Source of the DNA: Leptospira koniambonensis
GTDB lineage: Bacteria; Spirochaetota; Leptospiria; Leptospirales; Leptospiraceae
Assembly (NCBI RefSeq): GCF_004769555.1
Contig: NZ_RQFY01000004.1
Span: 434,001-498,000, forward strand
DNA: 64,000 nt
Direction of reading: 5' to 3'
The translations under genes were made by a program, and so were the position numbers. Below are positions 53,728 through 64,000 of the stretch, in pieces. Below the pieces are notes generated by a model. It was not told the origin of the DNA. It saw nothing but the letters and a program-made list of their open reading frames with translations, and did not search any database. The stretch's first letter is position 1; each line of letters opens with the position of its first letter.

Positions 53728-54285
53728 TTAGATATTGTATCTTTTGATGATAGATTTTGCTTCTTCTACAAAAGATTTTTCTTCTTCTTTTGTGAAAGGT
53801 TTGAATACATTCTCTTGGAATCTTTTCGCTAATTGTATGTATTCCAGACAACCCGCAATACTCATCTCAGGTTTTGCTTTTTTCTCGTAGATGACGATGC
53901 CTCCGTTCTTAGGAAGCACCATGGCTCTAGGCGGGATCTTTTTACCTCCGCGGATCATACAACCCGCGAGTATCATAGCTCCATCTCCGATCTCAGCCTC
54001 ATCTAAAATGATCGCGCCTATTCCAATCAAACAACCCTTCCCGATCTTACATCCGTGAAGCATTGTATTATGACCTACTAATGTATAATCGTCTATGATG
54101 AGGTTACCTGTAGAATCAGTATGAAGTGTGCTATTATCTTGGATATTAACACCTTCACCCAATTTGATCTCATTTAGATCTGCACGAACAACAGCACCCG
54201 GCCAGAGAGAAGATAAAGGTCCCATCTCCAACATACCGAATGCAGTCGCAGCCGGATGGATAAATGCCGTTTCGTGAATTTTCAT
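53728..54285 (-). CDS. gamma carbonic anhydrase-like hexapeptide protein
   Basis: A 185-residue left-handed beta-helix protein of the YrdA/PaaY group. LWPGAVVRADLNEIKLGEGVNIQDNSTLHTD is the signature, with metal-ligand histidines in LHTD and LVGHNTMLHGC (three His as in the Cam/CamH family). Most homologues are annotated gamma carbonic anhydrase-like, but not all are active. It lies 3 bp from the pheT stop on the same strand and is likely cotranscribed. Confidence 0.88.
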   Translation of the reverse strand: MKIHETAFIHPAATAFGMLEMGPLSSLWPGAVVRADLNEIKLGEGVNIQDNSTLHTDSTGNLIIDDYTLVGHNTMLHGCKIGKGCLIGIGAIILDEAEIGDGAMILAGCMIRGGKKIPPRAMVLPKNGGIVIYEKKAKPEMSIAGCLEYIQLAKRFQENVFKPFTKEEEKSFVEEAKSIIKRYNI

Positions 54286-54288
54286 GGT

Positions 54289-56694
54289 TTAACGAAGAGG
54301 ATAACCGGAAGAATTCGCGATCTGGATCAAACGATCTGTGATCTCTTTAATCCTTTCCTGAGTTAAGTTCTTGTCCTGGCTTAAAAGTTTGAATCTATAA
54401 GAAACGGACTTTTTGTTTTCAGGAAGGTTTCCTCCAGTAAATACAACTGTAACTTTTACATCCTGCATTTCAGGGAATTTTTCTTGGACCGCAGCATCGC
54501 TGAATTTGGAAGAAGATTCATTTAGATCCATTACTAAAGAAAGATCTATCTCTGTTTGAGGGAAATGAGAAGGAGCAGCAAAATAGTTCTTATTTCTATC
54601 TTCGGTCCAAACTTCTAACAAAGAAGCAAATTCAAATCTTCCTAAAATGACTCTTTTTTTAATATCAGCAGTATCTAAAGCGGCAGGATGAGCGTATCCT
54701 AACTCTCCCACTTTTTTGCCGGAAACAAATAAGGAAAGAGAAGCCTTAGGATGGAAATAGCTCTTTTCATCTATCTTCCACTCGAACTCTCTTAAGTTTA
54801 AATGCCTTAATACTTTTTCGACTCCGGTCCTTATATCCAAGAAATCGGACTCTAAAACATTTAGATCTTTTTCGTTGGACTTCCTACCAAAAGAAACTGC
54901 CCAAACAAACCATTTGGATTCGTTAAAAGGTTCTTCTGCCTTTTTATAAGTGCGTCCAAACTCAAAAATTTTCAGTTTTTCGAATCGATCTGAATTAAAT
55001 CTGATATTTTTCAATAGAGAAGGATATAAAGAAGTCCTTAAATATGCCTGCTCATCCGGCATTGCATTTAGGATCTTAATAGAATCCTTTACTTCTTCTT
55101 CAAAAGAATTATCTTTAAAGGAAGCATAAGAATAATTGAATACTTCGTTGTATCCCAGGTTTTGAGAGAATGCTCTTTTTAGATGTTTTTCCAGCTCTCT
55201 AGAGAAATTACGAGCGGGAGGTTTTACATCGGAAGCCAATGGACGAACAGGAATAGATGCATATCCCAATGTGCGACCTATCTCTTCTACTATATCTTCT
55301 GGAATAGTGATATCGTAATTTTGTCTGTATTTAGGAACAAGAACCTTAACTATATCTCCTTTCCATTCAGTGGAGAAGGAAAGTTGTTTTAAAATTTTAT
55401 CTGATGTCGATTGATCAATCTCTGTTCCAAGTTTTTTATTCAAGAAAGCTAGGCTGACTTCTATCTCTACTTTTTTATCCGCAGTATGAATATAACCAGC
55501 GGGTAAACTTGCTTTCAGATCGGGACATCCATTCTCTTTCAAAAGATTTAATGCTCTTTTGATAATAGGAAGAGTTGTTGTTGCTTCGAGGCCTTTCTCG
55601 TAACGAACGGAAGATTCAGAACGAATTCCTGTTTTTCGGATCGACTTACGAACAAATTCTCTTGGGAAAACTGCAGATTCTAAAATCACTTTTTTGGAAT
55701 TAGAATCTACTGCTGTATCTGCACCGCCCATCACACCAGCGATCGCGACACCTTTTTTAGAGTTACGAATGATCAGAATTTCAGAGTCAAGTTTGGGAGA
55801 AGTTTCATCTAGAAGAGGGAAACTTTCGTCCTTCTTCGCATAATCTACTTCTAATTCGATCCCACCTTGAGCGGATAATTTATCAGAATCAAAGAAGTGA
55901 GTAGGCTGTCCTGCTTCCAATAATAGATAATTGGAAACATCCACCACATTATTGATTACTCTCACTCCACATTTTTTCAAACGGGAACGAACAGTTTTAT
56001 TCGAAGGTTTTATCTGAATTCCTTCAATGGAAGAAGAATAATAAGAATGTGCGTATTCTGTTTCTTTTACTTTTGGAGAAACAACATCTTTGGAAAAATC
56101 CCAATTGGTTTCGAAAGGATTAAACTTGATCGGTAAATTTAATTGAGCAGCAAGTTCTCTTGCAAATCCGAAATGGCTCCATAGATCCGGACGATGTGTA
56201 ATGGATTTATTATCAATATCTAAAATAGTATCTCTGAATCCAAAATACTCTCTTAAGTTTTGACCTGGTTTTGCTTCCGGATCATCCAGAACCATAACAC
56301 CAGCATCTTCTTCAGAGAGTCCTAATTCTTTTTCAGAACAAAGCATCCCGGAACTTTTTACTCCACGAAGTTCAGACTCTAGGATTTTTTTATCTCCAAG
56401 CTCTGCTCCTGGAATAGCGAGAGGAACCAAGTCCCCTACTTTTAAATTAGGGGCACCTGAAACGATTTGGATCTTATTTTTACCGTCAGAAACCTGAGCG
56501 ACTTGTAGTTTGTCTGCCTGAGGATGTTTTTCTAAGGATTCGATCTTAACTAAAATGACCTTCTCCAAATGAGAAAAATAATCCTCTACCCCGTCTACTT
56601 CGCAAATAGAAGCCGCAATTTTTTTTAGGACATCCTCGAGAGATACATCCTTAATAGGGGTAAAATCGTTAATCCAATCCAGGGATAATTTCAC
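54289..56694 (-). CDS. pheT: phenylalanine--tRNA ligase beta subunit
   Basis: An 801-residue subunit with the family's domain order: an N-terminal tRNA-binding OB domain (~40-150, [46 protein letters not shown]), the B3/B4 core that holds the editing site ([39 protein letters not shown]), the B5 domain, a catalytic-like domain ([27 protein letters not shown]) and a C-terminal FDX-ACB domain ([17 protein letters not shown]). The alpha subunit gene pheS is not next to it in the window, unlike the common pheST pair. The gene lies upstream of the gamma carbonic anhydrase-like gene. Confidence 0.95.
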   Translation of the reverse strand: MKLSLDWINDFTPIKDVSLEDVLKKIAASICEVDGVEDYFSHLEKVILVKIESLEKHPQADKLQVAQVSDGKNKIQIVSGAPNLKVGDLVPLAIPGAELGDKKILESELRGVKSSGMLCSEKELGLSEEDAGVMVLDDPEAKPGQNLREYFGFRDTILDIDNKSITHRPDLWSHFGFARELAAQLNLPIKFNPFETNWDFSKDVVSPKVKETEYAHSYYSSSIEGIQIKPSNKTVRSRLKKCGVRVINNVVDVSNYLLLEAGQPTHFFDSDKLSAQGGIELEVDYAKKDESFPLLDETSPKLDSEILIIRNSKKGVAIAGVMGGADTAVDSNSKKVILESAVFPREFVRKSIRKTGIRSESSVRYEKGLEATTTLPIIKRALNLLKENGCPDLKASLPAGYIHTADKKVEIEVSLAFLNKKLGTEIDQSTSDKILKQLSFSTEWKGDIVKVLVPKYRQNYDITIPEDIVEEIGRTLGYASIPVRPLASDVKPPARNFSRELEKHLKRAFSQNLGYNEVFNYSYASFKDNSFEEEVKDSIKILNAMPDEQAYLRTSLYPSLLKNIRFNSDRFEKLKIFEFGRTYKKAEEPFNESKWFVWAVSFGRKSNEKDLNVLESDFLDIRTGVEKVLRHLNLREFEWKIDEKSYFHPKASLSLFVSGKKVGELGYAHPAALDTADIKKRVILGRFEFASLLEVWTEDRNKNYFAAPSHFPQTEIDLSLVMDLNESSSKFSDAAVQEKFPEMQDVKVTVVFTGGNLPENKKSVSYRFKLLSQDKNLTQERIKEITDRLIQIANSSGYPLR

Positions 56695-56813
56695 GTAAAC
56701 TGTCTCCTAAGGCCGAATATCTGGCGGAGTAGTTTAACAAAAGCGGATAGCGGGCGCTTGTGTCCAGCAGTAAAAACGGAGATCTATAAGCTGGAAGCGG
56801 CTCTTTATTTAGA

Positions 56814-59657
56814 TCAGTCTGATCCAGGAAGATAGGCTTGGAAAAGTTCGAAACGATGGTGGATTTCTTTTCCTACTTTTACCTTTCTTAACTCTACTTC
56901 GAAATCCTCTTTTACTTTTTGGATCTCGTTTTTAGTTCGATTCATTGCGGATTTTTTCTCGGGTCTTCCTTCCCATTTGAAAGCAGCCTCTTGCCTCATT
57001 AGTTTTTCTTCTAACTGGCGGAGGGTGTTTTGGTTGCTGTTTCGGATCTTGTATTCTTCTTTTTGGAATAGATCTTTAGTTTGTTCGTATAATTCTTTTT
57101 TTCTATCTTCTAACGCAAATTCTAATGTCTCGCAAGCGGTCACAAAATATTTTTCAGTGTCACCAGGCAAATCTGTTTCAGAAGATCTGAATCGATTCTC
57201 TCTCACTGTTTCCGGGAGATTTTCTAAAACCTTAGAACTTCCGCTTCGTCGGTTCACTTCCACCACGAACAATTCTTTTCTGTCTAAGGAAAATTTGAAT
57301 TCTACTATAAATACGAAGTATAAGAAGTTCCCAGAAGTTCTATAAAATCCGACTTTCCAACCCGATCTATCTTTCAAAAAGGATTGGACCGCTTCTTCAA
57401 TTAAAGGATGTCCGAATGCCAAAAATTCCAGTCCATCATCTGCAAGTGCAAGTTCTGAATTGAATGTTGCTTTCTTCCCTTTGTAATTTACTCCATCAAG
57501 TTCGTACACTTGAGGTTTTAAGGTCTTAAGTTTGAAGTTCAGTCGATCAGAATACTTCTTAGCGTATCTAACAAAGAAAGTTTCTAAGTGTTGGTTAGTA
57601 AAAGATCTTTCTTGTAGAGTGGTCTTATAATAATCTTCTAAATTAAAATCCAATAGTTTAGGAGTAACCAAGGAGCCCAGTTTTTCGAAACCTTTTTTTG
57701 CGATCTTGATCCTTTGGTCGATCTCCTCTTCTACTTCTTTTAACTTTTTGTTTCCAGTAACAAATCTCATAAAGCTAGAATGGAAATCTAATTCGTCTTC
57801 GATTGCTCCGAGTAATTCGTCGGAACCTCCGATAGATTCCTCAAATAGTTTGATCTTATTGGATAGAACTTCTAAAATTCTTTCTGCAACTGTGTCCTTA
57901 GAAGCGAAATTGAAAATAAATACATTATCCTTTTGGCCGAACCTGTGAATTCTTCCAATCCTTTGTTCAATTTTTAAAGGACTCCAAGGTAAATCGTAAT
58001 TGAATAGAACGTTTGCAAATTGAAGGTTACGTCCTTCTCCGCCTGCTTCGGTACAAATTAATATCTCAGAAGTTTTTCTGAATTCAGAAATTGCTTCTTC
58101 TTTTGCATCTGCACTTAAAGATCCATGAAATAATGTGACTTTGTATTCAGATAAGGTAGAGGCTAAGAAATCTTGGGTACTTCTAAACTGAGTGAATATA
58201 ATAAATTTAGGGTGACCTTCTTTTTTGAGCTTCGCGATTGTCTCTTTCAGTTTTTGGCTTTTACGATCTTCTTTGATCTTTTTGCCTAAAAGGATCAATC
58301 TGTTTAAGGATAATAATTCTCTTCTGAGATTTGCAAGATCAGAAGGAGCGGATTCATCCAGATCAGAAACAAAGTCTTCGACTCCTTCTGTTTCGTCCAA
58401 GTCCCATTCTTCTAATTTATTGCCGACTGCCTGCAAACGATGGAGTCTATTCTCCAACATGAACTTTCGTTTGGACAATGCAGAAAGAAGCGCGAATACA
58501 GAAGAATCCAGCAATTTCTGGAATACGATCATCACGAATCCAATTGCCCTGTTCTGGGTCCTCATCGCGAGATTATACTCTCTGCGGACGTACTCAGTAG
58601 TCTCATTGTAGAATTGTCTTTCTACATCGGATAATTCTATCTTAACAGTTTTGGCGAATCTTTTGGTGAATCCACCTACTTCTACTTTTCTACGCCTTAA
58701 AAGAACCTTGGAAATTTTCTCTTTTAATCCGCTCTTATTTCCAAGAACATAATCATTTATAAAAGTGTGATATGGCCCAAGCAAATTCGGATCGACCAAG
58801 TGAACCAGATAATATAGTTCTTCTAATTTTCCTCTAAAAGGTGTTGCGGTAAGAAGAAGTAAACATTCACATTTTTTGGCAATCTTCTCCGCGAATAAAT
58901 AAGCTCTGGTAACTTTATGATAGTCTCTTCTTAAACGGTGTGCCTCGTCAAAAACTACGATATCCCATTTTGTTTTTAGGATCTCTTCTGCGTATTTAGG
59001 ATTTTTAATAAAGTCTACGGAAGTGATTACATGTTTGAAATTTTTCCAGTTTTTCTCTCCGCTAGCTAAGAAGTTCCTACGTTTAACGATCTCAAAGTCT
59101 TCGTTAAATTTATTCTTTAATTCCTGTTTCCATTGGACAAGAAGCGGAGAAGGAGCAACGACTAAAACTTTTTTATAACCTCTACGAAAGATCAGCTCTT
59201 TCATAACTAAAGCTGCTTCTATCGTTTTACCTAGTCCAACCTCGTCGGCCAAAATGAATCTAGGTCTAAGAGAATTTACAACAACGAAAGTGGATTCTAT
59301 CTGGTGAGGAAGAAGTCTGGTCCTTGAATTAGATAATGCAGAAAGTTTGTCGTAAGCGTGAGTGAGTTTTAACTCGAATGCTTGCAAACTTAAATCGAGT
59401 AATTCAGGGTCTGCAAAAGATTCAGTAAATGCGGTAGGATAAGATCCTATAATTTTCAGTTTGTTAGAATTTTCAGAAATAGTTTTTCTAGTATCAGAAG
59501 ATGGAAAGTAGATCTGGAATTTTCCGGAGTCGGAACTTTCTATCCTTCCAATTCCGAGTTCTGGTTCATCCTTGAGATAGCAGGAATCACCTCTGAATCC
59601 ACTGGAAGAATCAGATTCGAAATCTAGACTGAGCTGCAAAGTAGAGTCCAAGATCAA
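56814..59657 (-). CDS. SNF2/RapA-like ATP-dependent helicase
   Basis: A 947-residue Swi2/Snf2-type ATPase. Walker A/I region is [20 protein letters not shown] is [15 protein letters not shown] is [15 protein letters not shown], and the C-terminal helicase half has [48 protein letters not shown] and [15 protein letters not shown]. The layout is like RapA (RNA polymerase recycling) and related bacterial Snf2 proteins, but the region past the helicase core (~620-947, coiled-coil rich) is not clearly RapA. Restriction-system helicases of the same type exist; no methylase or nuclease is next to it. It overlaps queE by 4 bp. Confidence 0.87.
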   Translation of the reverse strand: MILDSTLQLSLDFESDSSSGFRGDSCYLKDEPELGIGRIESSDSGKFQIYFPSSDTRKTISENSNKLKIIGSYPTAFTESFADPELLDLSLQAFELKLTHAYDKLSALSNSRTRLLPHQIESTFVVVNSLRPRFILADEVGLGKTIEAALVMKELIFRRGYKKVLVVAPSPLLVQWKQELKNKFNEDFEIVKRRNFLASGEKNWKNFKHVITSVDFIKNPKYAEEILKTKWDIVVFDEAHRLRRDYHKVTRAYLFAEKIAKKCECLLLLTATPFRGKLEELYYLVHLVDPNLLGPYHTFINDYVLGNKSGLKEKISKVLLRRRKVEVGGFTKRFAKTVKIELSDVERQFYNETTEYVRREYNLAMRTQNRAIGFVMIVFQKLLDSSVFALLSALSKRKFMLENRLHRLQAVGNKLEEWDLDETEGVEDFVSDLDESAPSDLANLRRELLSLNRLILLGKKIKEDRKSQKLKETIAKLKKEGHPKFIIFTQFRSTQDFLASTLSEYKVTLFHGSLSADAKEEAISEFRKTSEILICTEAGGEGRNLQFANVLFNYDLPWSPLKIEQRIGRIHRFGQKDNVFIFNFASKDTVAERILEVLSNKIKLFEESIGGSDELLGAIEDELDFHSSFMRFVTGNKKLKEVEEEIDQRIKIAKKGFEKLGSLVTPKLLDFNLEDYYKTTLQERSFTNQHLETFFVRYAKKYSDRLNFKLKTLKPQVYELDGVNYKGKKATFNSELALADDGLEFLAFGHPLIEEAVQSFLKDRSGWKVGFYRTSGNFLYFVFIVEFKFSLDRKELFVVEVNRRSGSSKVLENLPETVRENRFRSSETDLPGDTEKYFVTACETLEFALEDRKKELYEQTKDLFQKEEYKIRNSNQNTLRQLEEKLMRQEAAFKWEGRPEKKSAMNRTKNEIQKVKEDFEVELRKVKVGKEIHHRFELFQAYLPGSD

Positions 59658-60358
59658 ACTCCCCTTTTTTCTCCCCAGATATATTTATGGGTCTGCAAAG
59701 AAAGGCGCAGATCCGTTCTATTATTTTCTTTGATCCAATCTACAAGGATTTCGGGAGCTAACTCTCCGAATACGGGAGAAGCCAGAAGATTTCCCTTTAA
59801 TTTAAAACCGTCTATCACTTCCAAAGTTCTATCGAAATCCTTTCTATCTCTAATTACGAATTTGATCTCATCCAAATTATCGTTTCTATCCCGGACAAAT
59901 TCCAAATTCTCCGTGATCATTTTGTTTTCCATTCCTGAGCCGGGGAGTTTGTAATCCAGGGTAAAAACCATATTTTCCAAATTGGAGATCGGCTCTGCCC
60001 CGTTTGTCTCCACCCTCACCCTCGTATAAAGCCCCGAAACTTGCCTGGACTGTTGAAATTTTTTCGCCAATGTTTGGCTGAAAATCCTATTCGAATTTTC
60101 TAATGGTTCTCCGCCCGTAAGAAGTATTTGTGTGGGAGAAGAAGAAATGGATCCTATCTCTGAGATCACATCTTCTAACTCCAATTCTTTCCCCGCATTC
60201 GGAGAAAGAGCGTACGGAGTGTCGCACCAAAGTTTACGGTTTCCGTCCATTCCGCATCGGAGAGAACATCCCGCGAACCGGACAAAAATTGTAGGCAAAC
60301 CTGTTGAAATTCCTTCTCCAGAAACAGAGAGATAAATTTCATGAACGACGGATTTCAT
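59654..60358 (-). CDS. queE: 7-carboxy-7-deazaguanine synthase QueE (atypical cysteine spacing)
   Basis: A 234-residue radical SAM enzyme that contracts carboxy-tetrahydropterin to CDG in queuosine synthesis. [35 protein letters not shown], and ILLTGGEPL mark the family. The [4Fe-4S] cysteines are residues 31, 35 and 45, so the spacing is CX3CX9C and not the usual CX3CX2C or the CX14CX2C variant. I set the start at the ATG at 60358, since the family begins with a K-x-x-E-I-x-x-S-x-x-GEG segment; the frame is open 17 codons further upstream. Its end overlaps the RapA-like gene by 4 bp. Confidence 0.88.
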   Translation of the reverse strand: MKSVVHEIYLSVSGEGISTGLPTIFVRFAGCSLRCGMDGNRKLWCDTPYALSPNAGKELELEDVISEIGSISSSPTQILLTGGEPLENSNRIFSQTLAKKFQQSRQVSGLYTRVRVETNGAEPISNLENMVFTLDYKLPGSGMENKMITENLEFVRDRNDNLDEIKFVIRDRKDFDRTLEVIDGFKLKGNLLASPVFGELAPEILVDWIKENNRTDLRLSLQTHKYIWGEKRGV

Positions 60359-60500
60359 ACTAAGGAATAGCTCTCCAAGGTACAAGATTTTTACCTGCTT
60401 TCTTTGCAAGAATCCAGAAAAAACCGTTTATTAGAATACCAGAATGATTTTTGGCCCGATCCAGTCAAGATGGGGCTATCAAAATCCCGAAAAAAGCTTG

Positions 60501-60529
60501 TTGAAAGACGTATGTACGTGTAATAAATT
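60501..60529 (+). promoter_or_regulatory. candidate promoter of the hybrid kinase gene
   Basis: TTGAAA (60501-60506), a 17-bp spacer and TAAATT (60524-60529); the start codon is 53 bp further on. Moderate match to sigma-70 consensus. Confidence 0.4.
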
Positions 60530-60582
60530 TGGAAGCCTTTTTGAAATCATTTTAACGTTTCGAAAGTACTAGAACGTCCTTC

Positions 60583-63183
60583 ATGAAATTTTCCTTTTTA
60601 GAAAAAATCAAAGAAAAATCCCAATTCTTGCAATGGAAAGTGCTGATCGGTTTTTTCTCTCTTACTTTACTATTGATCATAGCAAGTTTGATCAGTTTGT
60701 ATGGAATGATAGAGCTGAAGGACTCTGGAGTTTTAATAGAACATACATTTACAGTCATCGAAGAGATAGACCAATGTAAAAGTATCACTAGAGAGATTGG
60801 GATCGCACAAGCTTACACTGAAGACGCTGCCTCCGAAAATACCAGATCCTTATTCTCCAACTTAAAAAGTGAGATTAAGATCCTACAAAATCTCACCAAG
60901 GACAATCAGATCCAACAAGTTAGGATCCTTGGAGTTTCCAACCTAATAACAACTGCAGAAAAACAACCTGGCTCTTTTGAATCTAAAAAAGGGATCATAC
61001 TGATAGAGATAGCGGAACTTCTGAATAATATGCAAGAAGAAGAGCTGAGACTTCTGAATAGCAGGAACGCTAATAGTTCTATGAAAGGAACCAGGGTCGC
61101 TTATTCGCTACTTACTTTAGTTATAGTTTCTTTTCTTGTCGTTGGTTATGGCTCCTTCGCTGTCCAAAAAGATATCAAAGAAAAGAGAAGGATCACTGAT
61201 AGATTGATAGAAAGTGAGTCCAGACTTCTTTCCATTTTAGACAATCTACCTTCTGCATTTTGTATGATGGATCTGGACGGAAGGACCCTATTCCACAACC
61301 AAGTATTCGCGAACAGATTCTTAGAAAGTAAAGATAAAAGAAAGGACATGGGCCTCGAAAATCTTTTCGGAATTGAGAAGGCAGAGTTCATTTCTACAAT
61401 CATTGCAAAATCCTTAGAAAAACAAGGTCCTTTGGATTTCGAATTGGACTTAATCGTTTCGGACGAAGAAAAAACATTCTACTGTGTGATCGTTCCTTTA
61501 GTGGACTTAGAGGGAGAAGTTTACTCAGTCTGTGGATTATTCACAGATATTTCTGTACGCAAAAACTACGAGTACGATCTCAAAAAAGCAAAAGAAGAAG
61601 CTGAAAAAGCAAACCGTGCTAAGTCAGAATTTTTGGCAATGATGAGCCATGAGATCAGAACTCCTATGAACGGAGTGATCGGAATGACTGAACTACTGAT
61701 CGATTCCAATCTAAATAAAGAACAGAAAGAATACGCTGAGATCATCCAAAAAAGTGGAGAAAGCCTGCTCAATATCATAAATGATATTTTAGATTATTCT
61801 AAAATTGAATCCGGGACTTTATCTCTGGAAATCAGAGAATTTTCAGTCATCGAAACCATCGAAGAAGTTTTGGATCTATTCAGGTCTCGTGCAGCCCAAA
61901 AACAGATCGATTTGGTCTATTATCTGGACCCGAATGTTCCTGATAGGATCTTATGTGATAGCCTCCGCTTAAAACAAATCTTTATCAATCTGATCGGAAA
62001 CGCACTAAAATTCACTGAACAAGGTGAGATATTCTTATCTGCAGAAGTTTCTAAATTAGAAGGGAATTTATATACGATCCTATTTGCGATCAGAGATACT
62101 GGGATTGGAATTCCGGATGAAAAACAAAAGGAACTATTCCAACCATTCTACCAAGTAGATACATCCTCTACCAGACGATATGGTGGGACAGGGCTTGGTC
62201 TTTCTATTTCTTCTCGTTTAATAGAAATGATGGGCGGGGTTATCTGGGTAGAAAGTGAACTGAATATTGGTACAACCTTCTCCTTCTATATCCAGGTAGA
62301 AGGTAATAATCAGGCAAAGAACAAAGAAAAAGCAGCTAACTCAGAATTGGAAAATAAGAAAGTTCTTATATTGGATGATAATCCTACCAACCTCAGGATA
62401 CTTGCGTATCAGCTGCAAATTTTAGGGCTTATAACCTTCTCCGCTAAATCAAAAGAAGAAGCATTAAATCTTCTTGATTTGGACATCATGCCAGATCTTG
62501 GAATTTTAGATTATAATCTTCCTGGAAATACTGGATTAGAGATCGCCCAAGAGATCCGCAAAAGAAATTTTCATTTTCCATTAGTGCTTCTATCTTCTTC
62601 ATTTCTAGACCCTAAAGATAAAGAGATCGCAGGTGAATTATTCGCAGGAGAATTGAGTAAACCTGTTAAGAAAAAAGATATAGAAAAAATCGTAACTGAT
62701 ATTTTAGCCGAAGATGAAGCTGGGACTAAGGCGAAGGCGAATACAAGATCTTCTTATCTTGCCAGCCAAAAAGAAATTTTAAGTTCTCAATTTCCTTTCA
62801 AGATCATGGTCGCAGAAGACAATGAGATCAACCAAACTCTTGCAAAAAGAATTATCCAAAAATTAGGATTTGAACCGTTTATCGTTCCGAATGGAAAAGA
62901 AGCTTTGATCGCTCTTAGAGAGAAGACGATCAATCTAATCTTTATGGATGTTCACATGCCTGAGATGGATGGACTACAAGCAACTCAGGTCATCCGAAAT
63001 ACTTGGCCTGTGGAATCACAACCTTATATCATTGCAATGACTGCTGCCGCAATGCAAGGAGATAGGGACCTATGTATTCGGGCAGGAATGAACGATTATA
63101 TCTCCAAACCAATCGTATTCGAAGAACTGGTCCATGTAATGAGAAAAGCAGGGAACACTCTCTTTCCAAAGTCCAAAGCTTAA
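60583..63183 (+). CDS. hybrid sensor histidine kinase with CHASE3, PAS and two receiver domains
   Basis: An 866-residue inner-membrane sensor. Two membrane helices (~21-43 and ~172-195) flank an extracytoplasmic CHASE3-like domain (IEHTFTVIEEIDQCKSITREIGIAQAYTED, later MQEEELRLLNSR). A PAS domain (~211-325) and a HisKA domain (phospho-accepting His 356 in MMSHEIRTPMNGVIGM) follow, then HATPase_c (IFINLIGNALKFTEQG, DTGIGIP, GGTGLGLSIS). Two receivers come last: REC1 (~600-715) has LDDNPTN and acceptor D in LGILDYNLPG; REC2 (~745-860) has VAEDNEIN and acceptor D in LIFMDVHMPEMDG. No HPt domain is present, so an external HPt protein is needed for a full relay. No response regulator gene is next to it. 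Confidence 0.93.
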   Translation: MKFSFLEKIKEKSQFLQWKVLIGFFSLTLLLIIASLISLYGMIELKDSGVLIEHTFTVIEEIDQCKSITREIGIAQAYTEDAASENTRSLFSNLKSEIKILQNLTKDNQIQQVRILGVSNLITTAEKQPGSFESKKGIILIEIAELLNNMQEEELRLLNSRNANSSMKGTRVAYSLLTLVIVSFLVVGYGSFAVQKDIKEKRRITDRLIESESRLLSILDNLPSAFCMMDLDGRTLFHNQVFANRFLESKDKRKDMGLENLFGIEKAEFISTIIAKSLEKQGPLDFELDLIVSDEEKTFYCVIVPLVDLEGEVYSVCGLFTDISVRKNYEYDLKKAKEEAEKANRAKSEFLAMMSHEIRTPMNGVIGMTELLIDSNLNKEQKEYAEIIQKSGESLLNIINDILDYSKIESGTLSLEIREFSVIETIEEVLDLFRSRAAQKQIDLVYYLDPNVPDRILCDSLRLKQIFINLIGNALKFTEQGEIFLSAEVSKLEGNLYTILFAIRDTGIGIPDEKQKELFQPFYQVDTSSTRRYGGTGLGLSISSRLIEMMGGVIWVESELNIGTTFSFYIQVEGNNQAKNKEKAANSELENKKVLILDDNPTNLRILAYQLQILGLITFSAKSKEEALNLLDLDIMPDLGILDYNLPGNTGLEIAQEIRKRNFHFPLVLLSSSFLDPKDKEIAGELFAGELSKPVKKKDIEKIVTDILAEDEAGTKAKANTRSSYLASQKEILSSQFPFKIMVAEDNEINQTLAKRIIQKLGFEPFIVPNGKEALIALREKTINLIFMDVHMPEMDGLQATQVIRNTWPVESQPYIIAMTAAAMQGDRDLCIRAGMNDYISKPIVFEELVHVMRKAGNTLFPKSKA

Positions 63184-63278
63184 CTCCAGCCAGATTTTGA
63201 CGACCCTGAGGTTATAAAAAACCGTCCACAATTCCACAATTTCTGCCGATCTTTAAATTTAGAGGGCCTCACTCTTCC

Positions 63279-64000
63279 ATGTCCAGGACCAGAGCTATTA
63301 TATTTATCTCATTCTGTTTGCTTTTTCTATTTTCGGAAACCGGGACAAGCCAGGAAGAAAAGGAAGCCGCATCTTCATCTTCTGATACAAGAAAGATGGT
63401 ACTTTGGACTGGAGAAGTTCTTTCCGTTTATAGAAATAAAGGAAAGGCAAAGATCAAAATAGGTAGGAACTCCTACTTTTCAGAACGTTCTGAAGAAGAG
63501 ATCAAAGGAATCCTCGGCGAAAAATCAAATCTACCTTTATTCAGAAAACCTAAAATGGAAGAAATAGGCTCCTTCCAAATAGAAAATATAGAAGTAGAAT
63601 TTGGAAAAGTAGGAAAACTCACTAAACCTGTTTCCATAGAACTTAGAGGAAGTTTTTCTATAGCAGAAGGTAAACCTGCCAGATTGATCAGCGTAGGACT
63701 TTTGATCGGAGCTTATGGAGAAGAAACATTCTACCAAGATCCTTCCAGATTTGATGCAACTGATGTGGTCCGAAATCGTTTAGCTAAAAATATTCTTCAT
63801 CCAAAAGACGGAAAAGAAATGGTGCTCGTTCATACTGGTTATGAATCCAATGGCAAAATTTTATACGAGCATATGGGATATTTCCTATACGGGCAAGGTT
63901 CAGATCCCGGAGATGATAGTTATAATCCTAAATTCGGAGTTCCTGATAGAAGTAGCCTGGAAGAAATTCCTTCCTTTTACATTGATAAATACGAAGTCAC
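63279..64000 (+). CDS. probable exported FGE/SUMF1-type protein, 5' part only
   Basis: The open frame begins at the ATG at 63279 and runs off the window after 240 full codons. A signal peptide is visible (RAIIFISFCLLFLFSETGTSQ). The region from residue ~30 to 230 is a beta-rich domain I do not recognise (KMVLWTGEVLSVYRNKGKAKIKIG, FQIENIEVEFGKVGKL, GSFSIAEGKPARLISVG). The last visible residues, EIPSFYIDKYEVT, match the first strand of formylglycine-generating-enzyme (FGE-sulfatase) domains, so such a domain probably follows. Function unknown: many bacterial members of this domain family are structural or ligand-binding, not sulfatase-activating. Confidence 0.65.
   Translation, partial: MSRTRAIIFISFCLLFLFSETGTSQEEKEAASSSSDTRKMVLWTGEVLSVYRNKGKAKIKIGRNSYFSERSEEEIKGILGEKSNLPLFRKPKMEEIGSFQIENIEVEFGKVGKLTKPVSIELRGSFSIAEGKPARLISVGLLIGAYGEETFYQDPSRFDATDVVRNRLAKNILHPKDGKEMVLVHTGYESNGKILYEHMGYFLYGQGSDPGDDSYNPKFGVPDRSSLEEIPSFYIDKYEV

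Overview
The window reads as a chromosomal segment of a Leptospira species. I infer this from a flagellar-coiling FcpA-like protein, a 259-residue LpxA, a solitary 5S rRNA gene with no 16S or 23S beside it, several lipoproteins of a leptospiral style, and a low-to-moderate G+C content with A/T-ended codons. No database search was possible, so genus is an inference and species is not assigned. I saw no insertion sequences, CRISPR arrays, tRNA genes or prophage genes. Most of the window is ordinary housekeeping gene space with short intergenic gaps.

Layout. 1-4.2 kb: end of an O6-alkylguanine-DNA alkyltransferase gene, dihydroorotase (pyrC), a large HAMP/TPR membrane protein and a small membrane protein. 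4.4-6.4 kb: hom, a LigD-phosphoesterase-like small protein and a STAS protein. 6.4-13 kb (minus): separate coaB and coaC, a CNNM/CorC protein, a large secreted TPR protein and gpsA. 13-18 kb (plus): an unknown protein, then a tight metallophosphoesterase / nucleotidyltransferase / zinc-ribbon / recG operon. 18-24 kb: small lipoprotein, LAS carboxypeptidase, lpxA, a lone HPt protein, then a minus-strand run of a DnaC-like ATPase, folK, panB and a DAHP-synthase-like gene. 24.4-25.4 kb: fcpA with a structured leader. 25.4-27.9 kb: an A+T-rich islet with an ImmA/IrrE metallopeptidase coupled to a class III cyclase-Nudix fusion, plus a coiled-coil membrane protein. 28-37.4 kb: flavin monooxygenase, tlyA, polyprenyl synthase, a quinone-oxidoreductase-like enzyme, dienelactone hydrolase, an RlmL-like methyltransferase, a ceramidase-like lipoprotein and a DUF4442 thioesterase. 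37.6-42 kb: gcvTHP. 42-43.4 kb: a Lys/Asp-rich secreted protein, a candidate small RNA and 5S rRNA. 43.5-53.6 kb: GT51 transglycosylase, RibD-like reductase, Bfd-like ferredoxin, an MFS transporter, two related DUF3052-like proteins, lipoproteins, an ATP-grasp-like protein, a cytochrome oxidase subunit IV and a double hemerythrin. 53.7-60.4 kb: gamma carbonic anhydrase, pheT, a RapA-like helicase and queE. 60.6-64 kb: a CHASE3/PAS hybrid histidine kinase and the start of a probable formylglycine-generating-enzyme-like gene that runs off the window.

The strongest candidate for an undescribed system is the two-gene unit at 25431-27333. A HEXXH peptidase is followed after 1 nt by a protein that joins a class III cyclase homology domain, with both metal-binding aspartates, to a Nudix domain with an altered catalytic box. 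Its promoter sits so close to the first start codon that the mRNA would be nearly leaderless. Other points worth a second look are the candidate 146-nt RNA near 42.8 kb, a DAHP-synthase-like protein with the metal-binding Cys replaced by Asp, a QueE with a CX3CX9C cluster motif, and paired hairpins ahead of fcpA.
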